From positions 62,001-126,000 of the forward strand of contig JARGSG010000019.1 in NCBI GenBank assembly GCA_030374805.1: a stretch of 64,000 nucleotides of DNA. Reading direction: 5' to 3'. Below the pieces are notes generated by a model that was not told the origin of the DNA, did not search any database, and saw only the letters and a list, made by a program, of their open reading frames with translations. The DNA comes from Gracilaria gracilis. Its lineage: Eukaryota; Rhodophyta; Florideophyceae; Gracilariales; Gracilariaceae. This document shows, in pieces, positions 50,401 through 59,198 of the stretch (within the stretch, counting starts at the first letter, position 1; each line of letters begins with the position of its first letter). A program made the translations under genes and the position numbers.

Positions 50401-53001
50401 TTGGGGTTGCGACGAGCTTTGTACCGTGCGGTTTGTGCCAACGGTGTTGATATTAACAGAACGCTTCGTATTCCACACACACAGGTTCTGGTTGGGTATG
50501 TAGGTGGGTTAGGTCTGCATAAGGGTAGAGCTCTGGTGAAATCACTAGAACACATGCTAAGCGAAGAAGATCACGGGCTCTTCTCCAGAAAGCATTTATG
50601 GTCACAGAATCATATTGGAAAAACAGTATTCATATCTGCAGCAGCGTTTCTTCGTATTAGAGATCCGGATTTACATTCCGGCGGAAGTACGAAGCGTGCT
50701 GCGGAATTGAGACGAAACAGGTTCAACCGGAAGTCTCGCGGTAGGAGAAGAGATGAAGACGATGATGACATATATGACCCAATGGACGACTCTCGAGTTC
50801 ATCCGGAGCACTACGCAGTTGCGATCAAGATTGCGGACGAAGCATTAAGAGATGACGATGGTAATCTTCCAAATGATTTTGGAAACTCTGACGAGTACGA
50901 TGCGAAGCGTATAACTTCTGCAGTGCTCGATGATCCATCTGGCTTGCAGCGTCTCGCTTTGGACGAGTACGCAAAGAGTCTTGAATTGCGTGGAAGAGGG
51001 TCTTTGTACGAAACCGTGAAGCTCATCGCAAGTGAGTTCAAGGGTTCCTTTAAAGACTGGCGCGTCCCACTAACGTCTCCAGAACCGGAAGCTACGTTTT
51101 ATCTTTGCACTGGGGCGGACCCGATGACGATCCGAATCGGAGGGCCTGTGACGGCAACGAATTGCATGATTCGCACGCGAGCGCGGGATGGTATTGTACA
51201 AGGGATTGGATGTAGATTACCGTACGATCTGAGAGGATTCATTCGGGCAAGAGACTTTTCGGATAAAGAAGGGCTGTCTAGAAGCGAATACAAACGTTTG
51301 GTCCCTGACGGCTCTTCGCTTTCTTGTCGAATTGTTTCCTTTAACTATGAAAGACTTGAAGTACAACTGACCGCGAGATCGGAACTTCTTAAGAATCCAA
51401 CTCGAATCAGCGGATACATGGAGTTGGTGAACAAGGATGACGACGCTTTCAGACCATATCCACAAATTGAAGGACTAAGCATAAGTGGGAGACCGACACT
51501 GGAAGGCACCGGGGCATCCATCTCTGGTGGCACAAGAGCGCGGAAGAATTTGAGCAGGACGATGTCACATTTGCGAGCAAAGGCAAGGCCGATAGTGCAG
51601 CACACCTTGTTCCACGATATTCCAGGAGAAACAGCTATCGAGCAGCTAAAGGGAAGATTACCTGGAGATGTAATAATTCGACCGAGTCAATACAGGACAG
51701 ATGGCGTTGTTTTCTCATGCAAGTTTGCTGCTCATGCAGGTGATGCAGATTCTCATAAGGGAATATTTCATGTTGACTGTAAGATGGATTATGATCCGGA
51801 TGATGATTCCGTTCCAGTCAGGTTACGTATTGATGATAACATATATGAAGACGTTGAGCAAATACTAGAACAATATCTGCGACCAATCATATCTAATTTA
51901 ACGGAGAGCTTGGATCATCGAAAGTTTAAACATGGGGACATGGAAGTTTTAAAACAACACGTATCTGCATCCAAGAGGCAGAATCCTAAGGGGATACCGT
52001 ACGTGATTGGACTATCTGATCGGAGGCCTGCTCATTTGACAATAGTGTACATACCTGGGGACACAACAGTCAATTCCGAGGAAATTCGTGTCGTCCCGGA
52101 TGGATACAAACTGCGATCAGTGCTGCATAAGAACTTGGACGTGCTGATTGCTTGGTTTAAGAGGAACATGAGGAATATTGCTACAGCGAGAAAACCGGCG
52201 CATTCCGCTGTTCCGGCGTCGCCATTCATAACGGCTTCACCTCATGCGCATGCGCGGTCTCCTTTTATTTCAGCGATGGGAACACCCACATTTCAAGGAT
52301 CCAAGTCCCCATTCCAAAGTGGGGCGAAGTCTCCGTTTCATGGTGCGGCGAAGTCTCCGTTCCAAGCAGGTTCTCGATCTCCTCATCCGAGTGTGGCTCG
52401 TTCTCCCTATGCTGGTGCGCGGTCGCCCTACGCTGTCCCACGCCGTTCAGGTATTACAACGGCAACACCGGCGAGAGATGAACCCCCGCCACCGGCTCCA
52501 CCGAGTAATTCAGACTACCTCGATCCGTATAGGTACGCAGCGCCGGTACGCGATTCATACCCTCCCAATGGGGGCAGCAGAAGACCCAGGCATGCAGATG
52601 ATCCTACGCCCATGACAGATATGGGATGGGCTAATGCAACAAGACACCGAGATGAGCCACCTCCACACATGCAGAACGGCGGATATGGACGAGGCCAAGG
52701 CCGAAGGCCTGGGGGTCCGGAACCATCTCGCATGCCTGATCGCATGCCCGAGGGCATGCCTGATCGCATGCCTGATCGCATGCCTGATCGCATGCCTGAT
52801 CGCATGCCTGATCGTATGCCTGATCGCATGCCTGATCGTATGATTGATAGGGCTCCTAGAGATAGACGAGGCCCTCATCCAGGTGGACCACCAGGTGGTA
52901 GAGGACCCCGCGGAAGAGGTGACGATCAGGGCATGCCGTCATGGCGTGGACAAGCTCCTGTACCTGCATGGAAAAAGGCACAGGAAAGTCAACAATCATG
53001 A
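47287..53001 (+). CDS. SPT6: Transcription elongation factor and histone chaperone Spt6
   Basis: Start at 47287 (MSDREGLFEEEA), 1904 residues, no intron. Residues 1-270 are very acidic, as in Spt6, where they bind histones and Spn1/Iws1. The Tex-like core follows: HTH region, YqgF-like domain (about 958-1065), helix-hairpin-helix (YVGGLGLHKGRALV, about 1070), S1 (about 1300-1365) and tandem SH2 from about 1437 (HTLFHDIPGETAIEQL, GDVIIRPSQY, GIFHVDCKM). SH2 domains bind the phosphorylated RNA polymerase II linker. The tail is unusual: about eight SP[FYH] repeats (1645-1720), then MPDR repeats (about 1815-1853) and RG-rich ends. It is longer than yeast (1451) or human (1726). Confidence 0.95.
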   Translation: MSDREGLFEEEAFAEDAEQQKFEDSSEEEEEDEDNYEKDDFIVDEDDIGDDDDLAAPVPRLDNSGFRDVRRKKKKKRRRHREDSPELAEGDLQLLEEGGVRIDRRKKLKRLRKGASDEEENVFADDVRDFVDDDEDNYEDRRRAADEPVDYDDDMDDFIDDGGRKKKKTAEREGLVSSEAVRHARSIFGDAEEMTQYKGYGKLFKHGQGGDEDDEDYTVEKDAEESERPLRKIQDRDSDFDDYEDEVDEPETVPRDPASETIAKELTAPKDDSEEVTRIVTTDIPEQLQNHFGPNYRAPTELEIQDEAEWIYQHGFQENPNFADIMRFPALEVKKRIVVVLSYIHIDNLDIPFIAMYRKDYITPYLVQPAGEMLRDAKPRADGYGPEPMPPPRGFNSVSHEDLGIHCSFDHKRGVPAGYHDGFGDWSTLWHILDLDKRYATIAKLRKVVARAADEAGEKGIPEAAVENVKAMALSAEVEQSLRDAEKYLRLELQRQESLERKEEMEHLNGGSGSNKRPVKRKNKYIDYCARGYRDLAREFGLTARQVGENLKGAAEYGGFVQVHVPLEADDEPMALATRYAISLEDNLNLQSEADNDRVAIAAGRILYAARYILTTEIVADMTVVQTARKLMCKPGTVSITTTPTPQGITQVGENHPLRSVTSLFEKKLESFANTSDYVLVKRAVELGFTEMEINLQPEAVNAFERMLSSAFLVSELEIISPLVEKWNKERLLIVDEVKSALIKQLKEEVELEIRENTAVVLRHKICNAASRRFLLGPCMPNPAEDACPRVLAFCVSCEDDEEADALQVAKDAENAKEKGQRKSDQRLARERVTIAELDENGEYQNGYELFAGWLRRPFRGNEAQLPGPVKDQIRSFITRARAQSLVVGLGSGGRGALRLQEDLISILAEMAYAKRNEDGEEPIRPPMLSDEEVDQIQRIHDDGARPVDDAKQAFKRIIGPYVVCVDEFPARIYAKTKWINCGLNVDAMTLLEKRTIGLARLAQQPLWVYCSIGHEVEHALHLKFHPHHYFAKPSDRVLGLRRALYRAVCANGVDINRTLRIPHTQVLVGYVGGLGLHKGRALVKSLEHMLSEEDHGLFSRKHLWSQNHIGKTVFISAAAFLRIRDPDLHSGGSTKRAAELRRNRFNRKSRGRRRDEDDDDIYDPMDDSRVHPEHYAVAIKIADEALRDDDGNLPNDFGNSDEYDAKRITSAVLDDPSGLQRLALDEYAKSLELRGRGSLYETVKLIASEFKGSFKDWRVPLTSPEPEATFYLCTGADPMTIRIGGPVTATNCMIRTRARDGIVQGIGCRLPYDLRGFIRARDFSDKEGLSRSEYKRLVPDGSSLSCRIVSFNYERLEVQLTARSELLKNPTRISGYMELVNKDDDAFRPYPQIEGLSISGRPTLEGTGASISGGTRARKNLSRTMSHLRAKARPIVQHTLFHDIPGETAIEQLKGRLPGDVIIRPSQYRTDGVVFSCKFAAHAGDADSHKGIFHVDCKMDYDPDDDSVPVRLRIDDNIYEDVEQILEQYLRPIISNLTESLDHRKFKHGDMEVLKQHVSASKRQNPKGIPYVIGLSDRRPAHLTIVYIPGDTTVNSEEIRVVPDGYKLRSVLHKNLDVLIAWFKRNMRNIATARKPAHSAVPASPFITASPHAHARSPFISAMGTPTFQGSKSPFQSGAKSPFHGAAKSPFQAGSRSPHPSVARSPYAGARSPYAVPRRSGITTATPARDEPPPPAPPSNSDYLDPYRYAAPVRDSYPPNGGSRRPRHADDPTPMTDMGWANATRHRDEPPPHMQNGGYGRGQGRRPGGPEPSRMPDRMPEGMPDRMPDRMPDRMPDRMPDRMPDRMPDRMIDRAPRDRRGPHPGGPPGGRGPRGRGDDQGMPSWRGQAPVPAWKKAQESQQS
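52732..52845 (+). repeat. 12-bp tandem repeat in the Spt6 tail
   Basis: About nine copies of ATGCCTGATCGC and variants, encoding MPDR repeats. Copies are nearly identical, so copy number should vary easily between strains. Confidence 0.9.
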
Positions 53002-53123
53002 TAATCACACAAAGGAGTTGAGGACCTAACATCAATGTAAAGGAGACTTTCTTTTGACTTGGAAGCGAATCGGCCACGGCCTGTAGTGAGTCGATTAAGT
53101 AACTGTTCTACAAATAGCTCTAG

Positions 53124-55022
53124 CTAGGTTACATGGAGCTGCCCGTGCCTTAGATATGAGAACTCATGCTCAGCAACAGGACTCGAGAGAAGCCCGAGTT
53201 CGAGGTTTCGAACGGCGTCAAGCATTCCTTCTTCGCTTGAAGCATACGTACCCCACCGGTGCGCCACCGAACGTCTTGCGTGCAGGTCACGATGAACAAA
53301 GAGCATATCGATGGCGTCACCTTGCACACCGGACATGAGCGTGCGGGGTTTGAATCCACCTATCGGCAAAAACGCAGTGTCGCAGGAACCATATCGGCGG
53401 TGAATTTCTTTGAAAACCGGACAGGAAGGTCCGCCATACTTTTGTCGATACTCATAAGAGTCACTGTCTTCGACGTCATGGTATATGGATCGATAGCCTG
53501 TACCTCCACAATAGAAAAAGCGATGGTGGGGAGCATGCACCAACCACGAGCACCACAAAGTATCATCTCGCAAGCTGTAGTGCTGCGCAGGCGTACAAAC
53601 AAACAGTGAATCGTTGATTCGATGTTCCTCCCACCAGTCAAGCTCAATAATTGCATTTTCTTTGACGCCGTTAGAGACAAGTAGTGCACGAATCCCTATT
53701 GGTACCAACCATTTGGTAACTCGAGACGCCAGCGCCTGCACAGCACTCTTATCAAAACTGTCGTAGCAAGCATTGGATAAGGTGACGACATCGATGGTGT
53801 GCGGTAGCTCCGAGATGGCGCACGTCGGCGGAATGAGTCGCTTTGGCCCAAGCGGGCCTAATCTCGTATTCCATACAGGGTCGGTCAGAACGGTTAGACC
53901 TCTAGACTGCAATAGAAAGGTACTATGACCAATCCAGTGGCTCGCCAAGGCGTACTTGTCTTTCTCCAATGCGTCTAGTCCCGCAACAAAGTCCGGACGC
54001 CCAGCCAGCAACAGCAAAGTGGCCAATTGCTCATCCGGAGGACGCCGATCCTTAGCAACCTTGTGGAAGAAAGTACGCGAACCCGAAGCACCCCTACCAC
54101 GAGAGACGTTTTCCTTGAGCGCCGAGTCCCAAGGGTTGCAAAACCCTCCATGGGAGCGGTGATGCGGCGGACGAGGATAATGTGCGCCCGCTTTTGACTT
54201 GCGCGGCATTCCGCGCTGACGAGCGGCGGAGATGACAGCGGCAGCGACAGAACGCTCGACAAAGCCGGTGCGACTGACGCGGGTAAAGCGCGACTCGTAG
54301 GCTCTACCGCCGTCGTCAGGTTCGGAGACTTCGCTTCTTCCAGAATGCTTTCGAAAGCTGTGGCGGAAGCCGGAGTGCTGCTTGACGACTGCGGCATCGG
54401 GGCGGGGTTGGTGGATAGTGGGTTGAGCTGGATTAGGTTCGGTAGATAAATTAGTGGTAGGGTTTGGTGAATTGACAGAATGGTTATTGGGAGCAAGGTC
54501 GGACGGTCTCGAGCTGTGGAATGGGGGGGCGGAACGTTCAAGCTCCATTTCGACAGTGAGAGCAGGGTGTTGGTGTGGCGGCGGACGGGCATTGTGAAAG
54601 GAGTTAGTTGAGCGGTGGCGCGAGTCGGGGTTGGAAAGCAACAGGCCGTCAGGGTCAGGATCGGTGTCTGCGTTGGACGACGGCTTTGTGAGGCTGTGCG
54701 AAGCTTGGTGCGGCGCAGACGCAAGCGGCGAAAGGTTGGTACAGGCAGTACCGGTAAGATGGCCACGCAGCCCATCGTGTAGACTGGAGCTCTTGCGCAC
54801 ACGCAAGGCGGCTCCACCAGAAGAAACTGCCTTCCTCAAGACGGTCTTACCGCGCGTGAGCATGGCGCCGCGTCGCGATGGCGGGGCGGCGGGCGGAGGA
54901 AGCACAACGTCGGGTGGTGAGACTTCGAGTCTGCCTCGCTTGGAAGCGGCAGGCGGTCTGGGGAGCAAGGAGCGGAGCGAGCGCACGGAGGAAGGGGCGT
55001 CGTCGCCATGCGCGGCGGACAT
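53124..55022 (-). CDS. NAPE-PLD-like metallo-beta-lactamase-fold protein, metal site degenerate
   Basis: Start at 55022 (MSAAHGDDAPSS); the longer frame opens with GTG. Of 632 residues, about 1-340 are low-complexity. Residues about 370-632 follow NAPE-phospholipase D closely: IGHSTFLLQSRGLTVLTDP, GPKRLIPP, VPIGIRALL, IELDWWEEH, TPAQHYSLRD, and HRWGTYASSEE. The metal-binding HxHxDH reads NACYDS (417-422), so three His ligands are replaced. The bridging Asp of GDTGY is Gly507. The later His residues (AQHY, HRWGT) are kept. Catalysis by the known two-zinc mechanism looks impossible, so this is probably a pseudoenzyme, perhaps a lipid-binding or scaffold protein. Confidence 0.85.
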   Translation of the reverse strand: MSAAHGDDAPSSVRSLRSLLPRPPAASKRGRLEVSPPDVVLPPPAAPPSRRGAMLTRGKTVLRKAVSSGGAALRVRKSSSLHDGLRGHLTGTACTNLSPLASAPHQASHSLTKPSSNADTDPDPDGLLLSNPDSRHRSTNSFHNARPPPHQHPALTVEMELERSAPPFHSSRPSDLAPNNHSVNSPNPTTNLSTEPNPAQPTIHQPRPDAAVVKQHSGFRHSFRKHSGRSEVSEPDDGGRAYESRFTRVSRTGFVERSVAAAVISAARQRGMPRKSKAGAHYPRPPHHRSHGGFCNPWDSALKENVSRGRGASGSRTFFHKVAKDRRPPDEQLATLLLLAGRPDFVAGLDALEKDKYALASHWIGHSTFLLQSRGLTVLTDPVWNTRLGPLGPKRLIPPTCAISELPHTIDVVTLSNACYDSFDKSAVQALASRVTKWLVPIGIRALLVSNGVKENAIIELDWWEEHRINDSLFVCTPAQHYSLRDDTLWCSWLVHAPHHRFFYCGGTGYRSIYHDVEDSDSYEYRQKYGGPSCPVFKEIHRRYGSCDTAFLPIGGFKPRTLMSGVQGDAIDMLFVHRDLHARRSVAHRWGTYASSEEGMLDAVRNLELGLLSSPVAEHEFSYLRHGQLHVT

Positions 55023-55065
55023 GTTGAGCACGAACACGCAGCGAGAGCTTGAGCGAGACGGAGAA

Positions 55066-55096
<31 letters not shown>

Positions 55097-55889
55097 ACGG
55101 GCGCTGCGACGAGGCGACGCCGCGAGACGAAACGCGCGACGATGACGCGCGCACGCACACACACAAACGCGAGAAGCGGCGCACGCGCGCGTGCGCTGCG
55201 CCACTTGCATGCGACGCACTGCTCTCCGCGAATGGCGGTTGAGACTCGCGCGCGAGCACGCCGTGGCCACGTGGGCGGACGCTTTGTCAGCGCGTCCGCG
55301 CGGAATGCGCCTCGCGCGGCTGCGTGAGCTCGCGCTCGCGCTTGACTGCGCCTTTGCGGGTGACGTGTCGCACTTTTCAACTCGTTGCCCGATGGAGCTT
55401 CCCGTCGGGCTGGGCCACGACCGTCCGCGCCGCGACGGTACAATGGCGGCTGCGTTCCTCGGTGGCGTGCTGTTTACTGATCGCGGCGCGGGGCTGCTTC
55501 GCAGTGCGCCTTCCCGCGCGAGCTGTCCTGCCCCACGCTGCGCGCCGCTTACATGCGAGTTTCGTACCTGTCGCAATTGCAAGAAACGCTTCCATACCGC
55601 TCGCAATCACCGCGCCGCCTGCAGCTACCACCCGGCCTTGTACACAGGCGACTCCAAGAGAAAGGGCGAGTGGAAGGCGCAATATACCGCTGGTTCCGGA
55701 CAGGTAGAGCGATTTTGGTGGTTAGTTCAACATTCCCCCGCCTTCGTCTCACGTACTGCGGCGGTACTGCCCCTTTCCTTCTTTCTTTCTTCTCCGCACT
55801 TTTCTGACCACCAGGTGACCACGTTTCTTCAGGTGTTGCGGAGCGAGCGCGCACGACTCCCCGGGTTGCAAGTCTGATTTTCATCGCAC
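55023..55889. other. GC-rich region upstream of the NAPE-PLD-like gene
   Basis: A GAC repeat at about 55062..55096 lies in the leader of the NAPE-PLD-like gene. The region continues to the 3' end of the Mpv17 gene. Overlapping frames on both strands look compositional; none shows a domain. Confidence 0.4.
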
Positions 55890-56663
55890 CTACGATTGAG
55901 CTCCCTGTTTTTCGTGTCCGTGCGCCAGCCATGATAGAATTGCCGTATACACAAGGTCGCACACATTCACCACTAGCACCCGCAGCTGCTTGGGCACCAG
56001 GCTGAAGTTGGCCACCTGCACTGCGGGGAACAGTATCCACGTCACCTTGAGTGCCGGTAAGAACTGTTTTTGAAGCGTGTTCAACAATGCGCCAGCGTCC
56101 CTCTCTCCCTCCACCATTGCGATAAACGGAAAGAAAAGTACCAACCATAAGGGCGCCGCAACCAGCTGATCCCCTAACACTTGTAGAACCACGTTCCGTA
56201 CGTTTGTAGCGGGAATTATGTGTTCAAACAGTTCGTAAGCCACGTGAAACATTGGCGCCGTTAGAAACGCGCCTGCTAGGAAGAACGCAAAGTTGCGCGT
56301 CAAGTCTATCTTGCCGTCGCCGTCAATCAGTTGAGCTAGCACATCAGAAATAGAAGAAATCACCGCTGAAGTTACAACTTTGGTCAAGAATGGTTTCTCG
56401 TCTAGTAGCTTCATGTACAGCCGCGCCACGTTGAACTTGTGTTGGTTGTCATCGTCTCTGTCTCCACTCCGTCGGTTTAACGGCGGTAGCGGCGGAGGCG
56501 GTGGAGGCGGAGGCTGTGAGAGAAGAGCAGTTCGTTCGTGCGGAAGCATTTGCGGTAGTTCCATTCTCGACTTGGCCACGTGCGAAGTTAAGCGTGCGAT
56601 TGTGTGCAGCTTTCGAAGTACGAACAGTGGAGGGATGAACGCTGCACCTACTAGGCAAGTCAT
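55890..56663 (-). CDS. Mpv17/PMP22-family inner-membrane protein
   Basis: A 257-residue protein from an ATG. The family core begins at YMKLLDEKPFLTKVVTSAV and continues through SDVLAQLIDG, about four membrane segments (FFLAGAFLTAPMFHVAYELF, APLWLVLFFPFIAMVEGE) to the signature WILFPAVQVANFSLVPKQLRV. The N-terminal leader has a hydrophobic start and a run of prolines. Mpv17 relatives sit in mitochondrial, peroxisomal or plastid membranes and may form channels. The exact organelle is not evident. Confidence 0.9.
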   Translation of the reverse strand: MTCLVGAAFIPPLFVLRKLHTIARLTSHVAKSRMELPQMLPHERTALLSQPPPPPPPPLPPLNRRSGDRDDDNQHKFNVARLYMKLLDEKPFLTKVVTSAVISSISDVLAQLIDGDGKIDLTRNFAFFLAGAFLTAPMFHVAYELFEHIIPATNVRNVVLQVLGDQLVAAPLWLVLFFPFIAMVEGERDAGALLNTLQKQFLPALKVTWILFPAVQVANFSLVPKQLRVLVVNVCDLVYTAILSWLAHGHEKQGAQS

Positions 56664-57879
56664 TTATTCCAGATGTTGGTTTTTTTGTTCAACGTATTCT
56701 GCACGGGTGTGACTGGTAGATAACAAATGCTTCCACAGCTGTGGAATTTGGTGGTTGGTTGAACTTGGGCAAAAGGCGTAGGGTATCGGCGAGTATTCGG
56801 ATCATGCGGTCCGCATAAGAGGTACAACGAACGGTAACGGAATGGGTTGTGCGCGACTACCCTCGCATTGATACTGTACACTCCAAGGCTGGAAAACGTA
56901 CACGTAGAAGGGTGTGAACGTGTTTTTGCGAGTACAGAGGGACTCGTTTGGTGAGCTGCGGTCAACAGCTTCGAAGATTCGCAGCTGACGACCACACGTA
57001 CGTACGTATTGTAGCCTTTATCTCGGTATGATACATGTACATGATCAGTTCTTCATCACAGCGATAACTGCAACGTGAACTCGTTTGATGATCAAAGTTG
57101 GTCGACAGTGTAAGGCCGTCGATGGCGCAGTAACCAGGTGGTGGTGGGGTCTGAAGGAATGGTTTAGGAAGCAACACTGATCTATGGTCTATCTGTAAAG
57201 TTACCAAGGGTAGATAGTAGATAACATTAGCTGGGCAGGCACTGTTCTCAAGGCGCTCGGCCAAAAGGCGGGGTTTGAGAACTTGCTCGAAGGACATACT
57301 GTCGAGGACCAGGGGTGAACTGCGCACTGGTAGAGCTACGCAGGTAACGTTACTGACTCTGATTTCTGGCCAGAAGATGCAGCCACGGACTGCCGTTCTC
57401 CATGGGCCCCAGCTTTTGCCACGATCGCACTGCGGTGAACGTCAACGCCGTGAGAAGCATGTGGCAGCTTTTGCAGACGGATGTCTCCTGATGCTGATAG
57501 TTCCGACTAACACCAAGCATTTACGAAAGTACTACCCTTGTATTGTGACCACAACTGTACAGGAAGCTCGTGGCGCCCGCCGAAGTCGATGACTTGGGTG
57601 CTGGACTCACGCTGCATCCGCAGCTGCTCGTCACACGCGGGAGCGATCACGACCGCTTGGCCCGCAAAACGCGAGCACGGCAGAAGCGCAGCACGCTGCC
57701 CTACGCCCACTGTAAATGGGATGGCGCGCCAATCAGCACGCGAAAGGCGCCGTCTACAATAATTTCAGAGCTCTGCAGTGCAGAGACGCCGACGGCGCAA
57801 CCGCGAGTCGCGCTGGCATCGCACATCGTAGATAACCCCCGGCCCCCCGTCTGCAATCAGTGGGCAGCTTTTCTCCTCC
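56664..57879. promoter_or_regulatory. 1.2-kb divergent intergenic region
   Basis: It lies between the Mpv17 and zinc-finger gene starts. It contains TACCAAGGGTAGATA (57202..57216) and, 150 bp before the zinc-finger ATG, GCGCGCCAATCAGC (57724..57737), a CCAAT-type element shared with the HtrA/ThiC promoter. No gene was found. Confidence 0.45.
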
Positions 57880-59121
57880 ATGAGCTCCTCGCCGCGACAG
57901 CTTCGCATCTGCCCGCAGTGCGGCAAGAAGTTCGGCAAGGAACCGAAGCTCGAGCGCCACTTGTTGGAGGTTCACGGCGCAACACTCTCCATTCCTCCGC
58001 CTACTACCCCGCCTTCGCCTTCCTTTCTGCTCGTCGAAACGCAACTCGAGTCCGCCTTGGCCGAGGCCAATCGATGCTTTCAACTGGGTAATCCCTCTTG
58101 CAGGTTGTGTGTTCATAAGAAGCCGTTCAAGAATTCCAGGGATCTTGCGCAGCATCTTGTCTCCAAGCACGAGAAACAACTCATGTGCGCCGAGACCGTC
58201 CCGCTTCCTTGCCCACCGACCTCGTCGGAGGTCAGTGCAAAGCCTGACGTCCGCGTCCAGTTGAGATCTAACGTCCCTCACAAGCGTGTTCACATTGAAG
58301 ACTCGCTCCCCACTGATCAGCCTCAGCTGAAAAAGGCGAAGGTCTCCACTCCTGGCATCCCCTCCGCAGCTCACGACTTGCGCTCTGCTCCTAGTGAGTG
58401 CAAGAAGCTTGCTTCGACTTCCATTGCTCCAATTGCATCGGTGAAGCCCACACCTGGCGCCGACCAGCGCACCAATGCAGCCATGAAGTTCGCACTCCCC
58501 ACTCGAACTGCAACGGCCCCAGGTGATGCATTAACTAAACCTGCCCTTCGCGACAAGGGCAGAGCCAGCGACAATCACAAGCGTGTTCGCATTGACGATT
58601 CGCCCCCGACCAATGAGCGGTCTCAAGTGATCAGCCCACTTGGAGACGGCAAAAACGCCCGCAGCAACGCTGCATCATCCATATTTGCCCAGAATGTGTC
58701 TATGAAGCCTTCGGTACACGCTGACCGAACAGAGACGCCGGGAACTGGAGACGCGAAGGACGCTACTGCCGGTTCAGCAAAGAAGTTGATTCAGCGTAGC
58801 AAGAGTGCACCAATAGTCAACCATTCCGCTGCGCTTTCCTCTAACTCATCCAGCCGATCTGGTACCCCCTCATCCGGAAGCAAGCCTCCCGTTACTCCAA
58901 AGCGGTCAAAGGCTGTTCTGGCACCAAAAGACAGCATGAAAAAAGCATCATCTCCTGGTGCTACGACCGGTGCGAAGGCTTCCTCAATTGAAAACAAGAC
59001 CATGCCAATTTTCAATCCGTTGCGCGGCATCATACACAAGCAAACTACTATGATGGATTTTTCTTCTGTTGGACTTGGTTCTAACACTCGCAAGAGCTAC
59101 TATACGTTGAAGAATTCATAG
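57880..59121 (+). CDS. Two-finger C2H2 zinc-finger protein with PIP-box-like C-terminus
   Basis: A 413-residue protein. Finger 1 (residues about 11-32) is CPQCGKKFGKEPKLERHLLEVH; finger 2 (about 74-98) is CRLC...HLVSKH. The rest is disordered, rich in Ser, Ala, Lys and Pro, with two copies of a KRVxIxDSxPT motif (HKRVHIEDSLPTDQ, HKRVRIDDSPPTNE). The last 30 residues contain HKQTTMMDFSSVG, close to a PCNA-interacting box (Q-x2-M-x2-F then aromatic; here the last position is Ser). It may be a chromatin or replication-linked DNA-binding protein; that is inference. No exact orthologue was recognised. Confidence 0.75.
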   Translation: MSSSPRQLRICPQCGKKFGKEPKLERHLLEVHGATLSIPPPTTPPSPSFLLVETQLESALAEANRCFQLGNPSCRLCVHKKPFKNSRDLAQHLVSKHEKQLMCAETVPLPCPPTSSEVSAKPDVRVQLRSNVPHKRVHIEDSLPTDQPQLKKAKVSTPGIPSAAHDLRSAPSECKKLASTSIAPIASVKPTPGADQRTNAAMKFALPTRTATAPGDALTKPALRDKGRASDNHKRVRIDDSPPTNERSQVISPLGDGKNARSNAASSIFAQNVSMKPSVHADRTETPGTGDAKDATAGSAKKLIQRSKSAPIVNHSAALSSNSSSRSGTPSSGSKPPVTPKRSKAVLAPKDSMKKASSPGATTGAKASSIENKTMPIFNPLRGIIHKQTTMMDFSSVGLGSNTRKSYYTLKNS

Positions 59122-59198
59122 CAGGATTTGTAAGAATACGAGGAGTTAGGCATCTAGAGTGTATAAAGTACTGGTGGCTGACATACAGCTTGTGATAG

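Noticed and set aside
52515-52878. Minus-strand repeat proteins (MRSG, IRHA repeats)
   Set aside because: Mirror reading of the Spt6 MPDR repeat.
53346-53360. GGTTTGAATCCACC resembling a tRNA B box
   Set aside because: It lies inside the coding region of the NAPE-PLD-like gene, with no A box or acceptor stem around it.
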